A stretch of 64,000 bases of DNA from Sphingobacteriaceae bacterium (GTDB lineage Bacteria > Bacteroidota > Bacteroidia > UBA7662), in contig PNNG01000026.1 in the NCBI GenBank assembly GCA_013824115.1, forward strand, positions 1 through 64,000. Reading direction: 5' to 3'. The position numbers and the translations under genes are program-made. The notes below the pieces were generated by a model, which did not search any database, was not told the origin of the DNA, and saw nothing but the letters and a program-made list of their open reading frames with translations. Positions within the stretch are counted from its first letter, which is position 1, and the number at the start of each line of letters is the position of its first letter. This document shows positions 7,706 to 17,026 of the stretch, one piece after another.

Positions 7706-9298
7706 ATGAACAAGTTTCGAAATGCCTTCCTGCTCGGAATCGCGCTGTTTTTGACTTACAGTACTACCCATGCCCAATCGCTGGGCAATCAGGTGGGTGA
7801 ACCAGCGAAAGAAAAAATAAGCGGCAAACAAACGTATATTCTTGCATCTGATAAATCGAATACCTTGGTTTTGCATCGCAAAAAAGGAGATATTTTCGAA
7901 ATACACGCCTTCGATGCCAGTCTGAAACTGGAGGCAACCTACGAAATAAAGCTGCCCGGAAAAGCCAAACTCAAGCACGAATGGGTGGGGGCTTGGGGAA
8001 TCGATGATAAGTTGGTGATGGTTACCGCTTGGTACGATGAGGTAGAAAAAGTAAAAACCATTTACGGCTGGCAGCTCGAACCCGAGGGCCGATATGATAG
8101 CGAGTATACCGTGATTGATGAAATCAAAGGAACCGATGGGGTAGACCCGCGATCGGTCAAATTCCGTTTTGGTAAAAGCGATGATGGCAAGCTGTTGTAC
8201 TACTTCCGCAACCAAACCGTGGCTTTGGGTGAAGCACCCCGTCTCACCTTCAAGTTGTTCGATAAACAAATGGCTGTGAAGGCCGATAAAGTGATCAATA
8301 CACCTTACAAGGTCAAAAGTCTGGAAGCAGGTCAAATAGTGGTTGACGGAACCAAAAGCCTGTTTTTTTCAGCGAAAATTCAAGATGTAAACATGAGCAA
8401 GCGGCCTGCTCGGGTGGAATTACCCTATGTATGGACGGTTTTGCATTACGAACTCGACAAAAGCAATCTGCGTGAATACCCCATTCAATTGGGTAATGGA
8501 AGCTTTGTGCTCGATGTGGCCATCAACCTCTTTAAGAGCGACGATAAATTGCATGCAGCAGGCTTTTACGGTGGTTCACAGCGTTCGGGTATCACGGGCA
8601 GCTTCATCACTACTATCGACATCATTACCCACCAGGTGCTTCGTAAAACCGTTGAGCCATTGAGCAAGGAGTTTACCGAAATCCACAAAGCAACGCAGCG
8701 TCGTTTTGTGGATACCAACATTCCCCGAAAGGTGATCAAAGGCGTGATGGATGTGCGGCCTTCCTTATTGGTAAGCAGCACAGGTAATGTGTACCTCATT
8801 GGTGAAATTTATCGCTACAATAAACAAGTTCCCTCTGGCCAAAAGCCCGATAATTACCCCGACGAAAAAAGCACTATTACCCATTATATACAAGGCATGA
8901 TGGTGGTGAATTTTAATGCTAGAGGTTCGGTCGATTGGCAAGCCAGTTTGGCCCTCAATCAAGCTCCTGTGAACGACGAAGGTGCAAGCATTGGCTTCAT
9001 ATCGGGCATGGTGCGCGATCGAGTGGCCTTCATCTACAACGATCATCCTGGCAATTTGCAAATCAGCGATCCGATGAAAAAGCTCGATATGGTGAAGCCC
9101 GATACGAAAAACAGTGCAAGTTGCTTGGCTTATGTAGATAAATACGGCAAGTTAGATGCCGATTTGTTGTGGACCGATGCCAACGAACAGGGAATCATTC
9201 TGCCTCATTCTGCCTTTCCCATTAATCGCACTCAAGTGGTAGCCCTTGCGCATAGTTCCAAAGGAAACTACCGACTGGTGAAACTCACTTTTTATTAA
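7706..9298 (+). CDS. Large secreted protein of unknown function
   Basis: The 530-residue product has a clear signal peptide (FLLGIALFLTYSTTHAQS, cleavage near residue 24). The mature part is beta-rich with many Asp/Lys turns and lacks motifs I recognise; the pattern would suit a beta-propeller or a similar all-beta repeat fold, which is inference only. Phrases such as SLFFSAKIQDVN and GFISGMVRDRVAFIYND suggest repeated blades rather than an enzyme. It stands alone, 62 nt after the TPM gene, and a weak TATTTTAG lies upstream. Confidence 0.82.
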   Translation: MNKFRNAFLLGIALFLTYSTTHAQSLGNQVGEPAKEKISGKQTYILASDKSNTLVLHRKKGDIFEIHAFDASLKLEATYEIKLPGKAKLKHEWVGAWGIDDKLVMVTAWYDEVEKVKTIYGWQLEPEGRYDSEYTVIDEIKGTDGVDPRSVKFRFGKSDDGKLLYYFRNQTVALGEAPRLTFKLFDKQMAVKADKVINTPYKVKSLEAGQIVVDGTKSLFFSAKIQDVNMSKRPARVELPYVWTVLHYELDKSNLREYPIQLGNGSFVLDVAINLFKSDDKLHAAGFYGGSQRSGITGSFITTIDIITHQVLRKTVEPLSKEFTEIHKATQRRFVDTNIPRKVIKGVMDVRPSLLVSSTGNVYLIGEIYRYNKQVPSGQKPDNYPDEKSTITHYIQGMMVVNFNARGSVDWQASLALNQAPVNDEGASIGFISGMVRDRVAFIYNDHPGNLQISDPMKKLDMVKPDTKNSASCLAYVDKYGKLDADLLWTDANEQGIILPHSAFPINRTQVVALAHSSKGNYRLVKLTFY

Positions 9299-9418
9299 TT
9301 TTTAGCAGCCTATCTCAAACCAAAGAGTATACTTTTGCGTATATTGATTTAATAATGCAAACGAATGACGCGTAATTGAAACGTTTCGCGGCACAATGTT
9401 TGCACACTTAATTTTTTT

Positions 9419-9712
9419 ATGCGAGCAAAAGGCGTTTTATTTATGTGGTGGCGGTATTTCTTGTCCCGTTTTGGTAATTCTGTCGATAAACGGGTCAGTG
9501 TGCAAGAAGCCATGGCCAAAGGTCGACTAGATGAGATTGAAGGATTGGCTGCTTTTTCAGAAGAACAATTGAAACAATTGATTTTTGATATCCGGGGCGC
9601 GGCTCGCGATTACTACTTCAAAGGACGGGTGCCTGAATATTACAAGCCCATTTTAAAACAGTACTACCGCTCGGTTTTATATCACTTATTGTATCAACGT
9701 AATTTCGATTAA
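9419..9712 (+). CDS. Small protein of unknown function
   Basis: The 97-residue frame starts at ATG 9419, or at ATG 9443 if the first eight residues are spurious. It is mainly helical and charged, with aromatic residues clustered near 65-95 (DYYFKGRVPEYY, KQYYRSVLYHLLYQ). No signal peptide or known motif is visible. Two Bacteroidota -7-like boxes lie upstream (TACTTTTG at 9330-9337 and AATGTTTG at 9395-9402), the second with a TTG 16 nt before it. A short stem TCGGGC/GCCCGA follows at 9714-9728. The composition and promoter signals favour a real gene. Confidence 0.65.
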   Translation: MRAKGVLFMWWRYFLSRFGNSVDKRVSVQEAMAKGRLDEIEGLAAFSEEQLKQLIFDIRGAARDYYFKGRVPEYYKPILKQYYRSVLYHLLYQRNFD

Positions 9713-9796
9713 ATCGGGCTATGCCCGAATGTAATGCAGCTGCTTAAATTGTCCTTTTACTGGTTTGTTGAACGCGCTCTTGATAGAGTGTTTAAC

Positions 9797-12205
9797 TTAC
9801 TGCTCTGTATTACTGGGTTCTACCAATTGTATAGACTCCATGCTTTCAATTTCTAAGGTATCACGCTCTGGTGCTGCAGGCAAAAAGGTTTGACAATTCC
9901 AGGGCTTTTTAACAATGCCTTCGCGGGCTGTTGGAAATTTTCCCGTGGTTAGCACATCTTCATAGGCCATTTCTAAAAAACGTCCCACCACGGGCAAGGC
10001 GGTTTTGCTGCCTTCTCCCGTTTGAGAATTACGAAAATGTACCCGCCTTTGATCGGCACCTACCCAGCAACCTACTACCAGGTCTTTGGTAACACCCATA
10101 AACCAACCATCGGAATAGTTTTGCGAAGTGCCTGTTTTGCCTCCTACCTGGTTGTAGTTTTTGAAAGCCCCCGGCCATTCCCACAAGGCACGTGTAGTTC
10201 CTCCGGGCTCTTCAATGCCACCACGAAGCATATAGGTCATTAAAAAGGCAGTTTCTTCACTCAATGCCTTGCGTTTTTGGGGCTTATATTCAAAAATCAA
10301 TACGCCTTTGCGGTCGTAAACCCGGCTCACAAAATGAGGCTCTATCCATTCTCCACGGTTCATGAAAACGGCATAGGCACCTACCATCTCAAAAAGCGAA
10401 ACATCACTTGATCCCAAGCCCAAAGCAGGCAAAGGCTCGAGATAGCTGCTGATACCCATTTTTTTAGCAACGGCAGCCACCGCATCGGCACCCACACGCT
10501 CGGTTAGCTTGGCGGCTATGGTATTTACCGATTTGGCCATGGCCCTGCGGAGGGTATACTCATCATAGGTGAATTGCCAATCGGCATTGCGAGGTGCCCA
10601 TTCCTTGGTTTCGCCTTTTTCCTGATAAACTATTTTAACCGGACTGTCAACTTCTTTGTCGCATGGCCCCAAGCCCTTTTCAAATGCAGTAGCGTACACA
10701 AAGGGTTTAAAGGTAGAGCCAGGCTGCCTGCTCATTTGTTTTACGTGGTCGTATTTATAGTGGCTATAGTTGATGCCACCTACCCACATTTTTATTTGTC
10801 CGCTAAACGGATCAATCGCCAAAAGTCCGCATTGCAAAATGGCCAATTCGTGTCGGAGTGAATCAAGCGGACTACAACTCACGGTTTTGTCTCCATCCCA
10901 ATGAAACAATTCTATTTCACGCACTTCGGCGAATCCTGCCATGATTTCTGCTTCGGTCATTCCAGCTTTTCGACCTTGCTTGTATCGCTCGGTTTTTTCA
11001 ATGATGCTTCGTAACCACAAGCTGTCTTCTTTGCCTTCGGCATCTTCCCAAGGCACACGTCCGCGCCAATGCTCATTGAAGCGTCGTTGTAAAAGCCGCA
11101 TGCTTTTGCCTACTGCCGATTCGCCATGTACTTGCAAACGGCTGTCAATAGTAGTTTCGATGCGCAAGCCGCTGGTGTAAATATTGTAGCGATCGCCGTA
11201 GTTCTTTTTCAGGTAATCACGCAGCCATTTGGCCAGTTCTGAACGAAAGTAAGGGGCTGGACCATCGGTGACTTCTTCTTCTTTGTAGCGCAAAGCAATC
11301 GGCTTTTGTTGCAACTGGCTGGCTTGATTGCCAGTGATGATTCCATTATCGCGCATGAGCGAAAGCACCAAGTTGCGGCGTCGCATGGCATTTTTCGGAT
11401 TCGATACTGGGTTATAATAGGTAGGCGCCTTCAGCATGCCTACCAATACCGCACACTCTTCGGGGCGTAGTTGTTGTGGGCTGGTGTTAAAATAAGTGCG
11501 TGCAGCACTTTTGATACCAAAGCTGTTTCTGCCAAAATCTACTGTATTTAGGTAGAGTGTCAGGATTTCTTCCTTGCTAAAAAAGAGCTCGAGCTTGAGT
11601 GCTGTCATCCATTCTTTTCCTTTGGCCAATACCACCTTAAGTATTGGCACATAGCCCAACAGGCCAATACCATCGCTTCGGGTTTTGAATAGGTTTTTAG
11701 CCAATTGTTGGGTGAGGGTACTAGCGCCACGGGCATTCCCTCTGGCTGCATCGGCGAGTGCAGCACCCAGCGCCTTGAAATCGATGCCCCAGTGATTGTA
11801 AAAGCGAATGTCTTCTACAGCAATGAGGGTACGAATCATTACCGGATTTATGGAATCATAAGGCACCGGACTTCGGTTCTCGGTGTAATATTTCCCCATC
11901 AATTTCCCATCGGCCGAGTATATTTCTGATGCCTGGCTCATTTCTGCTTCCCGCACTTCACTCATGCTGGGCATAGGGCCAAAAAGCCATAAGAAGTTTA
12001 TTTCGAGGGCCAGCAAAAAGCAAAATGCAAAAAGCAAAATACCATATAGCCAGCTCAGGCTTTTTTGAAAAAAATGAAGCTTTTGATAGCGCTTGCGGTT
12101 CAGCGGGGTGAGTCGAATGAGCCAGCGCCAGCCAGACCACAAATGGCCAGGTATCCGTTTTAGTGGTTGTAGCAAGGGGTGCGGTAGCCGACTTTTTTTA
12201 CTCAT
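9797..12205 (-). CDS. mrcA: Penicillin-binding protein 1A, bifunctional transglycosylase/transpeptidase
   Basis: A class A PBP of 802 residues that polymerises and cross-links peptidoglycan. It has an N-terminal cytoplasmic tail, one transmembrane helix (about 53-76) and a GT51 glycosyltransferase domain with the catalytic Glu131 in AVEDIRFYNHWG and the GASTLTQQLAKN motif (160-171). The transpeptidase domain shows Ser497-x-x-Lys500 (GSTFK), SVN at 559-561 and KTG at 690-692. All catalytic motifs are intact. It lies 9 nt after the 12215-12889 gene on the same strand, so both are probably one transcript. Confidence 0.96.
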   Translation of the reverse strand: MSKKSRLPHPLLQPLKRIPGHLWSGWRWLIRLTPLNRKRYQKLHFFQKSLSWLYGILLFAFCFLLALEINFLWLFGPMPSMSEVREAEMSQASEIYSADGKLMGKYYTENRSPVPYDSINPVMIRTLIAVEDIRFYNHWGIDFKALGAALADAARGNARGASTLTQQLAKNLFKTRSDGIGLLGYVPILKVVLAKGKEWMTALKLELFFSKEEILTLYLNTVDFGRNSFGIKSAARTYFNTSPQQLRPEECAVLVGMLKAPTYYNPVSNPKNAMRRRNLVLSLMRDNGIITGNQASQLQQKPIALRYKEEEVTDGPAPYFRSELAKWLRDYLKKNYGDRYNIYTSGLRIETTIDSRLQVHGESAVGKSMRLLQRRFNEHWRGRVPWEDAEGKEDSLWLRSIIEKTERYKQGRKAGMTEAEIMAGFAEVREIELFHWDGDKTVSCSPLDSLRHELAILQCGLLAIDPFSGQIKMWVGGINYSHYKYDHVKQMSRQPGSTFKPFVYATAFEKGLGPCDKEVDSPVKIVYQEKGETKEWAPRNADWQFTYDEYTLRRAMAKSVNTIAAKLTERVGADAVAAVAKKMGISSYLEPLPALGLGSSDVSLFEMVGAYAVFMNRGEWIEPHFVSRVYDRKGVLIFEYKPQKRKALSEETAFLMTYMLRGGIEEPGGTTRALWEWPGAFKNYNQVGGKTGTSQNYSDGWFMGVTKDLVVGCWVGADQRRVHFRNSQTGEGSKTALPVVGRFLEMAYEDVLTTGKFPTAREGIVKKPWNCQTFLPAAPERDTLEIESMESIQLVEPSNTEQ

Positions 12206-12214
12206 GCATCCGGG

Positions 12215-12889
12215 CTATTTGCGTTTGAAATCGCCTCTTTTGATGGCTTTCACAAATTCAGCCCAGGCCAATGGGTTGAGTAGGGTAGATGGAATAGGAA
12301 TGGCATTGGGGCCTCCCAACTGATGAAAGTTTTGCTGTCCACCTGCATAGTAGGTCTGCGCTATGGTTTTTTGCATGTACAGGCGTTGGTTTTCGCTGGC
12401 GTCCATGGTCATGGCACTGGCCAATTGAGCCAATAATTCGTTTTCCAGGTTTTTGGCGGCACGTGAATAGGCATCGTCCTTGAGTTCGAGTGCCAGGAAC
12501 TCTCTTTTAAAGGCTTCGCGGCTCGGCCAAGGATAAATTACTGCCATGGGCAGCGATATGGTGTCACGCATCATGGGCATCAATACCGTATACAAATCTT
12601 CTTTGGCCATTTGTGCATCAACCACCATCATTGATGGTTTGTAGCCTACTTCCGTAAATACAATGGTGTCGCCCTCAAGGGCTACAAAGGTAAAAAAACC
12701 GCGACTATCGCTTACGGTGCCTTTAAATCGGTTTTTAACCAAAATGGTGGCAAATGGAACCGTGCTCAGGCTGTCGCTACTTACGGTAAGCCCCGACAAC
12801 TGCACCGCTGCTTTACTGCCCTTGTTTTGGGCATGACCAGTAACAGCCAATACGGCTACAAAAAACAAAAGGAGGTAAATGCTTTTCAC
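12215..12889 (-). CDS. Secreted CarboxypepD_reg-like domain protein
   Basis: The 224-residue product starts with GTG at 12889, chosen because it yields a signal peptide ending VTGHAQN. Residues about 28-100 look like a carboxypeptidase regulatory-like (CarboxypepD_reg-like) beta-sandwich, with the typical LSGLTVSSDSLSTVPFATI and GTVSDSRGFFTFVALEGDT segments and FTEVGYKPS. The remainder is helical and unknown. A perfect -7 box, TATCTTTG (minus strand, 12902-12895), lies only 5 nt before the GTG, but I see no -33 TTG at the right distance. It precedes PBP1A in a likely operon, hinting at a cell-wall related job. Confidence 0.85.
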   Translation of the reverse strand: MKSIYLLLFFVAVLAVTGHAQNKGSKAAVQLSGLTVSSDSLSTVPFATILVKNRFKGTVSDSRGFFTFVALEGDTIVFTEVGYKPSMMVVDAQMAKEDLYTVLMPMMRDTISLPMAVIYPWPSREAFKREFLALELKDDAYSRAAKNLENELLAQLASAMTMDASENQRLYMQKTIAQTYYAGGQQNFHQLGGPNAIPIPSTLLNPLAWAEFVKAIKRGDFKRK

Positions 12890-13098
12890 TGCTTCAAAGA
12901 TAAACGATGGCTTCTTAGATTGGGTGTTAAAACGTTTGAAAGGAAGTCAGGTTGCGTTTAATTTGAATTTTTGTTTTTTTGACATGAGATGACATTGCAT
13001 TTTGCGTGATTTGTGTAAAAGATTGCGGAAAACGAGGGGTGCTCCCTGCAGCAATACTATGTAATTTAGAGTCCTCATAGCGAGACAAACAACAAGCA

Positions 13099-14124
13099 AT
13101 GAATACACAACAAGAAAAACTGAAAGCCCTGCAGCTAACGCTCGATAAACTCGAGAAATCGTATGGCAAAGGCGTAGTGATGAAGATGGGAGATGCCCGC
13201 GTGGTGAATGTAGACGTGATTCCTTCGGGCTCGTTGGGTCTCGACATTGCCCTGGGCATTGGCGGATTTCCCCGCGGCAGGGTCGTTGAAATTTACGGTC
13301 CTGAATCTTCAGGTAAAACCACCATTGCCATGCATGCCATAGCCGAAGCGCAGAAAAAAGGCGGTTTAGCTGCCTTTGTAGATGCCGAACATGCCTTCGA
13401 CAAGGCCTACGCTGAAAACCTGGGTATCGATACAGAAAATCTGCTGATTTCTCAGCCCGACAATGGAGAACAGGCTTTGGAAATTGCCGACAACCTCATT
13501 CGCTCGGGAGCCATTGACATCATTGTGATCGACTCTGTAGCTGCCTTGGTTCCCAAAGCCGAAATTGAAGGAGAGATGGGCGATTCGAGCATGGGTTTGC
13601 AGGCTCGACTGATGTCGCAGGCCTTGCGTAAGCTCACTGGCAGCATCAATAAAACTGGTTGCATTTGTATTTTTATTAACCAATTGCGTGAAAAGATCGG
13701 GGTGATGTTTGGCAATCCAGAAACCACTACCGGGGGTAATGCCCTCAAGTTTTACGCATCTATTCGGCTCGACATTCGCAGGATTGGTCAGTTGAAGGAT
13801 GGCGTAGATGTAACGGGTAACCGTGTGCGCATAAAGGTGGTTAAAAACAAGGTAGCTCCTCCTTTCCGTCAGTGCGAATTCGACATAGTGTATGGCGAAG
13901 GGGTATCGAAAGAAGGCGAAATTGTTGATTTAGGCAGTGAATTAAACATCGTGAAAAAGAGCGGCTCGTGGTATTCGTACGGCGAAACCAAATTGGGTCA
14001 AGGTCGAGATGCCGTGAAACAGCTGCTTTGCGATAATCCCGATTTGGCGGAAGAAATAGAACTGAAGATCAAGGAGCACATGAAGGTAAAATTGGCCAAC
14101 ACTCCTGTGAGCGAAGAAGCTTAA
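13099..14124 (+). CDS. recA: Recombinase RecA
   Basis: The DNA-dependent ATPase of homologous recombination and SOS induction, 341 residues. Family marks are strong: the Walker A loop GPESSGKT at 67-74, the [16 protein letters not shown] segment, Walker B within [21 protein letters not shown], loop L1, and the [21 protein letters not shown] loop L2 region. The C-terminal tail is short and mildly acidic. The stop codon overlaps the start of a patatin gene (TAATG), so the two are likely cotranslated. I see no LexA-like operator in the 209 nt upstream; a weak TAATTTAG lies near 13062. Confidence 0.98.
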   Translation: MNTQQEKLKALQLTLDKLEKSYGKGVVMKMGDARVVNVDVIPSGSLGLDIALGIGGFPRGRVVEIYGPESSGKTTIAMHAIAEAQKKGGLAAFVDAEHAFDKAYAENLGIDTENLLISQPDNGEQALEIADNLIRSGAIDIIVIDSVAALVPKAEIEGEMGDSSMGLQARLMSQALRKLTGSINKTGCICIFINQLREKIGVMFGNPETTTGGNALKFYASIRLDIRRIGQLKDGVDVTGNRVRIKVVKNKVAPPFRQCEFDIVYGEGVSKEGEIVDLGSELNIVKKSGSWYSYGETKLGQGRDAVKQLLCDNPDLAEEIELKIKEHMKVKLANTPVSEEA

Positions 14125-14906
14125 TGTTGCCTCAACCCATTTATCAAACCGGTCTTGTACTTTCGGGAGGCGCCGCCAAAGGCTATGCACACCTGGGCGC
14201 CCTCACGGCTTTGTATGAGGCCGGTTTTTCTTTTGATGCTGTAGCTGGTAGCAGTGTAGGCGCCATCATTGGGGCATTATTAGCCGATGGAAGGCATCCA
14301 GCCGAAATCAGGGAGATTTTTGATGCCGAAAAGAACTTCAGCTTGGTAAAGTTCAAGTGGAGGGCACCTGGATTGCTCAGTTCATCGGGACTCCGGGCAG
14401 CCCTAAAGCGGCACCTGCGGGCCAAGTCGTTTGAAGAGTTACAAAAGCCCTTGTGGGTGGCAGCAACCGATTTGGGCAACGGCCGAACCCATTATTTTCA
14501 TGAAGGCGAATTGCTCAATCCGCTATTGGCATCGAGTGCTATTCCGCTATTATTCGAGCCCATTAGGTATCAAGACCGACAGTTTGTGGATGGGGGCCTC
14601 ACCAACAATTTGCCCGCTGAAATTTTGAGGCCCCATTGCAGGCAACTTTTGGGCATCAATGTGAATCCCGTTGGTGAAAGCGGCGAGGTAGACGGCTGGA
14701 TGGCCAGCATAGAAAGGGTGTTGAATATTGCAGTGCACAACAATGTGTTTCCTCAACTAAAGTTACTCGATGCCTACATTGAGCCCAAAGGCATGGAGGC
14801 GTTTCACTTGTTTTCGCTCGACAAAGGCAAGGAAATGTTTGATATGGGTTATGAATCAGCCAGTCAACTCTTGGTAGAAGTAGGCTCGGGCGTATTCAGG
14901 GCATAA
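14124..14906 (+). CDS. Patatin-like phospholipase (RssA/YchK-like)
   Basis: A cytoplasmic or membrane-associated lipid acyl hydrolase of the patatin family, 260 residues. The glycine-rich oxyanion loop SGGAAKGYAHLG lies at 14-25, the nucleophile elbow G42-S-S44-V-G46 follows, and the catalytic Asp156 sits in VDGG, so the Ser-Asp dyad is complete. There is no signal peptide or beta-barrel extension, unlike the secreted Bacteroidota patatins. It overlaps recA by one base (TAATG), an unusual partner. The likely substrate is a phospholipid or lysophospholipid, not determinable here. Confidence 0.92.
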   Translation: MLPQPIYQTGLVLSGGAAKGYAHLGALTALYEAGFSFDAVAGSSVGAIIGALLADGRHPAEIREIFDAEKNFSLVKFKWRAPGLLSSSGLRAALKRHLRAKSFEELQKPLWVAATDLGNGRTHYFHEGELLNPLLASSAIPLLFEPIRYQDRQFVDGGLTNNLPAEILRPHCRQLLGINVNPVGESGEVDGWMASIERVLNIAVHNNVFPQLKLLDAYIEPKGMEAFHLFSLDKGKEMFDMGYESASQLLVEVGSGVFRA

Positions 14907-14909
14907 AAA

Positions 14910-14929
14910 AACCCTGCCAAAGCAGGGTT
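14910..14929 (-). terminator. Intrinsic terminator, mainly minus strand
   Basis: Perfect 8-bp stem AACCCTGC / GCAGGGTT with loop CAAA. Seven A residues precede it on the plus strand, giving a U tract only for minus-strand transcription, so it ends the bacilliredoxin transcript; the plus-strand patatin gene may use the stem too. Confidence 0.8.
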
Positions 14930-14950
14930 AGTAATAGTGAGTAGGCCTTT

Positions 14951-15364
14951 TTAACAATGTTGGTTAAATGCATCTACCAGGTTTGCGGCAATCATATCGG
15001 CCGAGCGGCCTTCAATGTGATGACGCTCCAACATATGTACCAGCTGACCGTCTTTGAACAAGGCAATGCTGGGCGAAGAAGGCGGATAAGGCAACATAAA
15101 ATTGCGCGCTTGGTTCACTGCGTCTACTTCCATACCTGCAAATACCGTGGTTAAATGCGCTGGGGCTTTTTCGTTTTGAATGGCTTTTTTAACGGCCGGA
15201 CGTGCATTGGCCGCCGCGCATCCACAAACAGAATTAACTACTACCAGGGTAGTGCCACTGTTTTTGAGGGCTTCATTTACCTCTTCAGGTGTTTTGAGCT
15301 CTGCAAAACCTACTTCGGTGAGGTCTTTGCGCATGGGAGCTACCATGAATTCGGGATATGCCAT
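14951..15364 (-). CDS. BrxA/BrxB family bacilliredoxin
   Basis: A small thioredoxin-fold protein of the YphP/YqiW (DUF1094) family, known in Firmicutes for removing bacillithiol from oxidised protein thiols. From ATG 15364 it has 137 residues; a longer start at 15397 adds a poor N-terminus. The diagnostic C47-G-C49 active site follows LVVVNSV, and the PPSSPSIALFKDGQLVHMLERHHIEGR stretch is conserved in the family. Bacteroidota make bacillithiol in several lineages, so a debacillithiolation role is plausible. It is monocistronic and ended by the terminator at 14910-14929. Confidence 0.93.
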   Translation of the reverse strand: MAYPEFMVAPMRKDLTEVGFAELKTPEEVNEALKNSGTTLVVVNSVCGCAAANARPAVKKAIQNEKAPAHLTTVFAGMEVDAVNQARNFMLPYPPSSPSIALFKDGQLVHMLERHHIEGRSADMIAANLVDAFNQHC

Positions 15365-15531
15365 GAGTTTGATTTTTGCGTTTTTAAGAAAGCACAAAAT
15401 TAAGGCTTTCTAAGGCCAAAAAGTTCATTTGCTCAGGCTCATTTCTAGGCGTTGTACTGCGAACAATGAGGAATCAGCTTTCCATCGTGTGCTTTGCGGC
15501 TGGCCTTGGTGCCCTATGGTACTGAATCAGC

Positions 15532-15939
15532 TTATTTGCGCACTAGCTGAATCCGCAAACCCCCATTACCGGTAAGCGCTAATTGCTCGTTGATAAGCTC
15601 AAAACGATTTACTTCTTTGAGTGCAGAGAGAACGCCCAAGGCAAAGGGACCATCACAACAGGCTTCGGTGCAAACGGGCGATTGAGAAAAAATAAGAATG
15701 TTATTAGGCTTGAAATTCACACTTCCCCCACAACTGTTTACATCCAATTGAAAACTAAAATTCTTTCTATCACCAAAACTCAAGGTGTATTCTCGGGGTG
15801 CGTTTCTGAGGCTATCGGTATCGCTTAATCGGTAATTCACCACTGTCCAAGCATTTTCAACCACATCCTGCCTGTCGGGATGGCAGGCTGAAGTAAATAT
15901 AACTACCAAAACAAGTAAAATGCGCATATGCCTTTTCAT
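15532..15939 (-). CDS. META/HslJ-like small lipoprotein
   Basis: The 135-residue product begins with a lipoprotein signal (VIFTSAC, Cys19). The mature part resembles the META-type beta fold: a short strand with a Trp near the start (ENAWTVVNYRL), a YTLSFGDRKNFSFQLDVNSCGG segment resembling the heat-shock HslJ pattern of an N-x-C-x-G core, and a C-terminal LALTGNGGLRIQLVRK. Extra cysteines (VCTEACC) are present near residue 89-95 and may form disulfides. Function is unknown. An internal ATG (residue 5) is an alternative start. Confidence 0.72.
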   Translation of the reverse strand: MKRHMRILLVLVVIFTSACHPDRQDVVENAWTVVNYRLSDTDSLRNAPREYTLSFGDRKNFSFQLDVNSCGGSVNFKPNNILIFSQSPVCTEACCDGPFALGVLSALKEVNRFELINEQLALTGNGGLRIQLVRK

Positions 15940-16021
15940 TTGAACAGCTAATATAGGGCCGAGGCGCCAAATTGCAGCCAGAGGGGATTCTAAGAGCCGG
16001 GCTTAAGTGATTGCCAATGCT

Positions 16022-16816
16022 TTAGTTTATTTTGGATGTCAATGGGTTCCTCAGACCCGAATATTCGGTAATGGTCATTTTTACGGAGCCTATGAGGATG
16101 TTGGCTTTGATTTGCAGTGGTATTTTGTTTTCATCGTCGGATACATAAACAATGAGATCTTCCTCATTTTTAAAAACACGGCCTTTCATTACCAAGGGCA
16201 TAAATACCATCACCCTGAATTTGCCTACGCCTAAATCAATGATTTCGCGACCAGTGAAGCGGAATTTGAAACGGTGCAATTCGTTGTCCATAAACATGGG
16301 CACCTCAAAAGTATCGCCTTTTCGTGCATTTTTGAAGTCGAGGGTGCGGGCAAAATAAAAACTTGAAACAATATCCTGGGTGAATTGAGGCACCTGAAAT
16401 TGCTTTTTTTCATTCACATGTACCAGGTTGGCGTGGTGGTCGAAACGGTAATCGTCTTTGAACGCATATCCGCCTTCGTAAACATCCTTGGCAAACTTCC
16501 AGGGCACCATCGCTTGTTTGTCGATATAGGTTTCAAACCGGTCGCGCACTTTAAAAAACCAATCGAATGAATTGATCGACCTACCGGTAGCCACCACGTG
16601 CAAACACTCTTTGCCTCCAACATTGACCGCTCTATCCATCACCCGCAATTCGCCAACACCTGCATTGATAAAGCCGTAATGCAGCTTGAATTTGAGCACC
16701 TCGCCTTCACGAAAGGCGCGATTTTCAATCTTCCGAATTCTAATTTCTTCTGCTTCTATGCGACCTGTGGTTAAGCTCAAGAGGCTGAATAAAAAGAGGA
16801 ACAGTAAGTGTTTCAT
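16022..16816 (-). CDS. DUF3108 domain secreted protein
   Basis: From ATG 16816 the protein has 264 residues with a signal peptide (FLFLFSLLSLTTGRIEAEE). The body matches the DUF3108 family: FREGEVLKFKLHYGFINAGVGELRV at the start, then SFDWFFKVRDRFETYID, and a terminal VYVSDDENKIPLQIKANILIGSVKM stretch. Such proteins are envelope beta-rich proteins of unknown role. The start at 16870 is excluded because the promoter at 16841-16871 overlaps that region. The gene is monocistronic. Confidence 0.9.
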   Translation of the reverse strand: MKHLLFLFLFSLLSLTTGRIEAEEIRIRKIENRAFREGEVLKFKLHYGFINAGVGELRVMDRAVNVGGKECLHVVATGRSINSFDWFFKVRDRFETYIDKQAMVPWKFAKDVYEGGYAFKDDYRFDHHANLVHVNEKKQFQVPQFTQDIVSSFYFARTLDFKNARKGDTFEVPMFMDNELHRFKFRFTGREIIDLGVGKFRVMVFMPLVMKGRVFKNEEDLIVYVSDDENKIPLQIKANILIGSVKMTITEYSGLRNPLTSKIN

Positions 16817-16840
16817 GGGGTTGCTTTCGGCTGGCCTTGT

Positions 16841-16871
16841 CAAAGTTAGTGCCAAGCCAAAGTACGGCAAA
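16841..16871 (-). promoter_or_regulatory. Bacteroidota-type promoter for the DUF3108 gene
   Basis: Minus strand: TTTG (16871-16868), 19 nt spacer, TAACTTTG (16848-16841). Both boxes are perfect matches. The predicted start site near 16835 leaves about 18 nt before ATG 16816. The -7 box is identical to that of the toxin-antitoxin promoter at 45607-45614. Confidence 0.8.
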
Positions 16872-17026
16872 TTTTAATGGGTGTCAAACCTTGTTTTTTC
16901 ACGTGGACTTAGGTGTTTCCATCCATTATTTTGGGCAATACCACCTAACCTATTACTGAAAATAAGTGCCAAAAATGCCTCTTTTTGTGTAGGAATTATG
17001 GAGATTTACATATTCATTTTGGTCTT

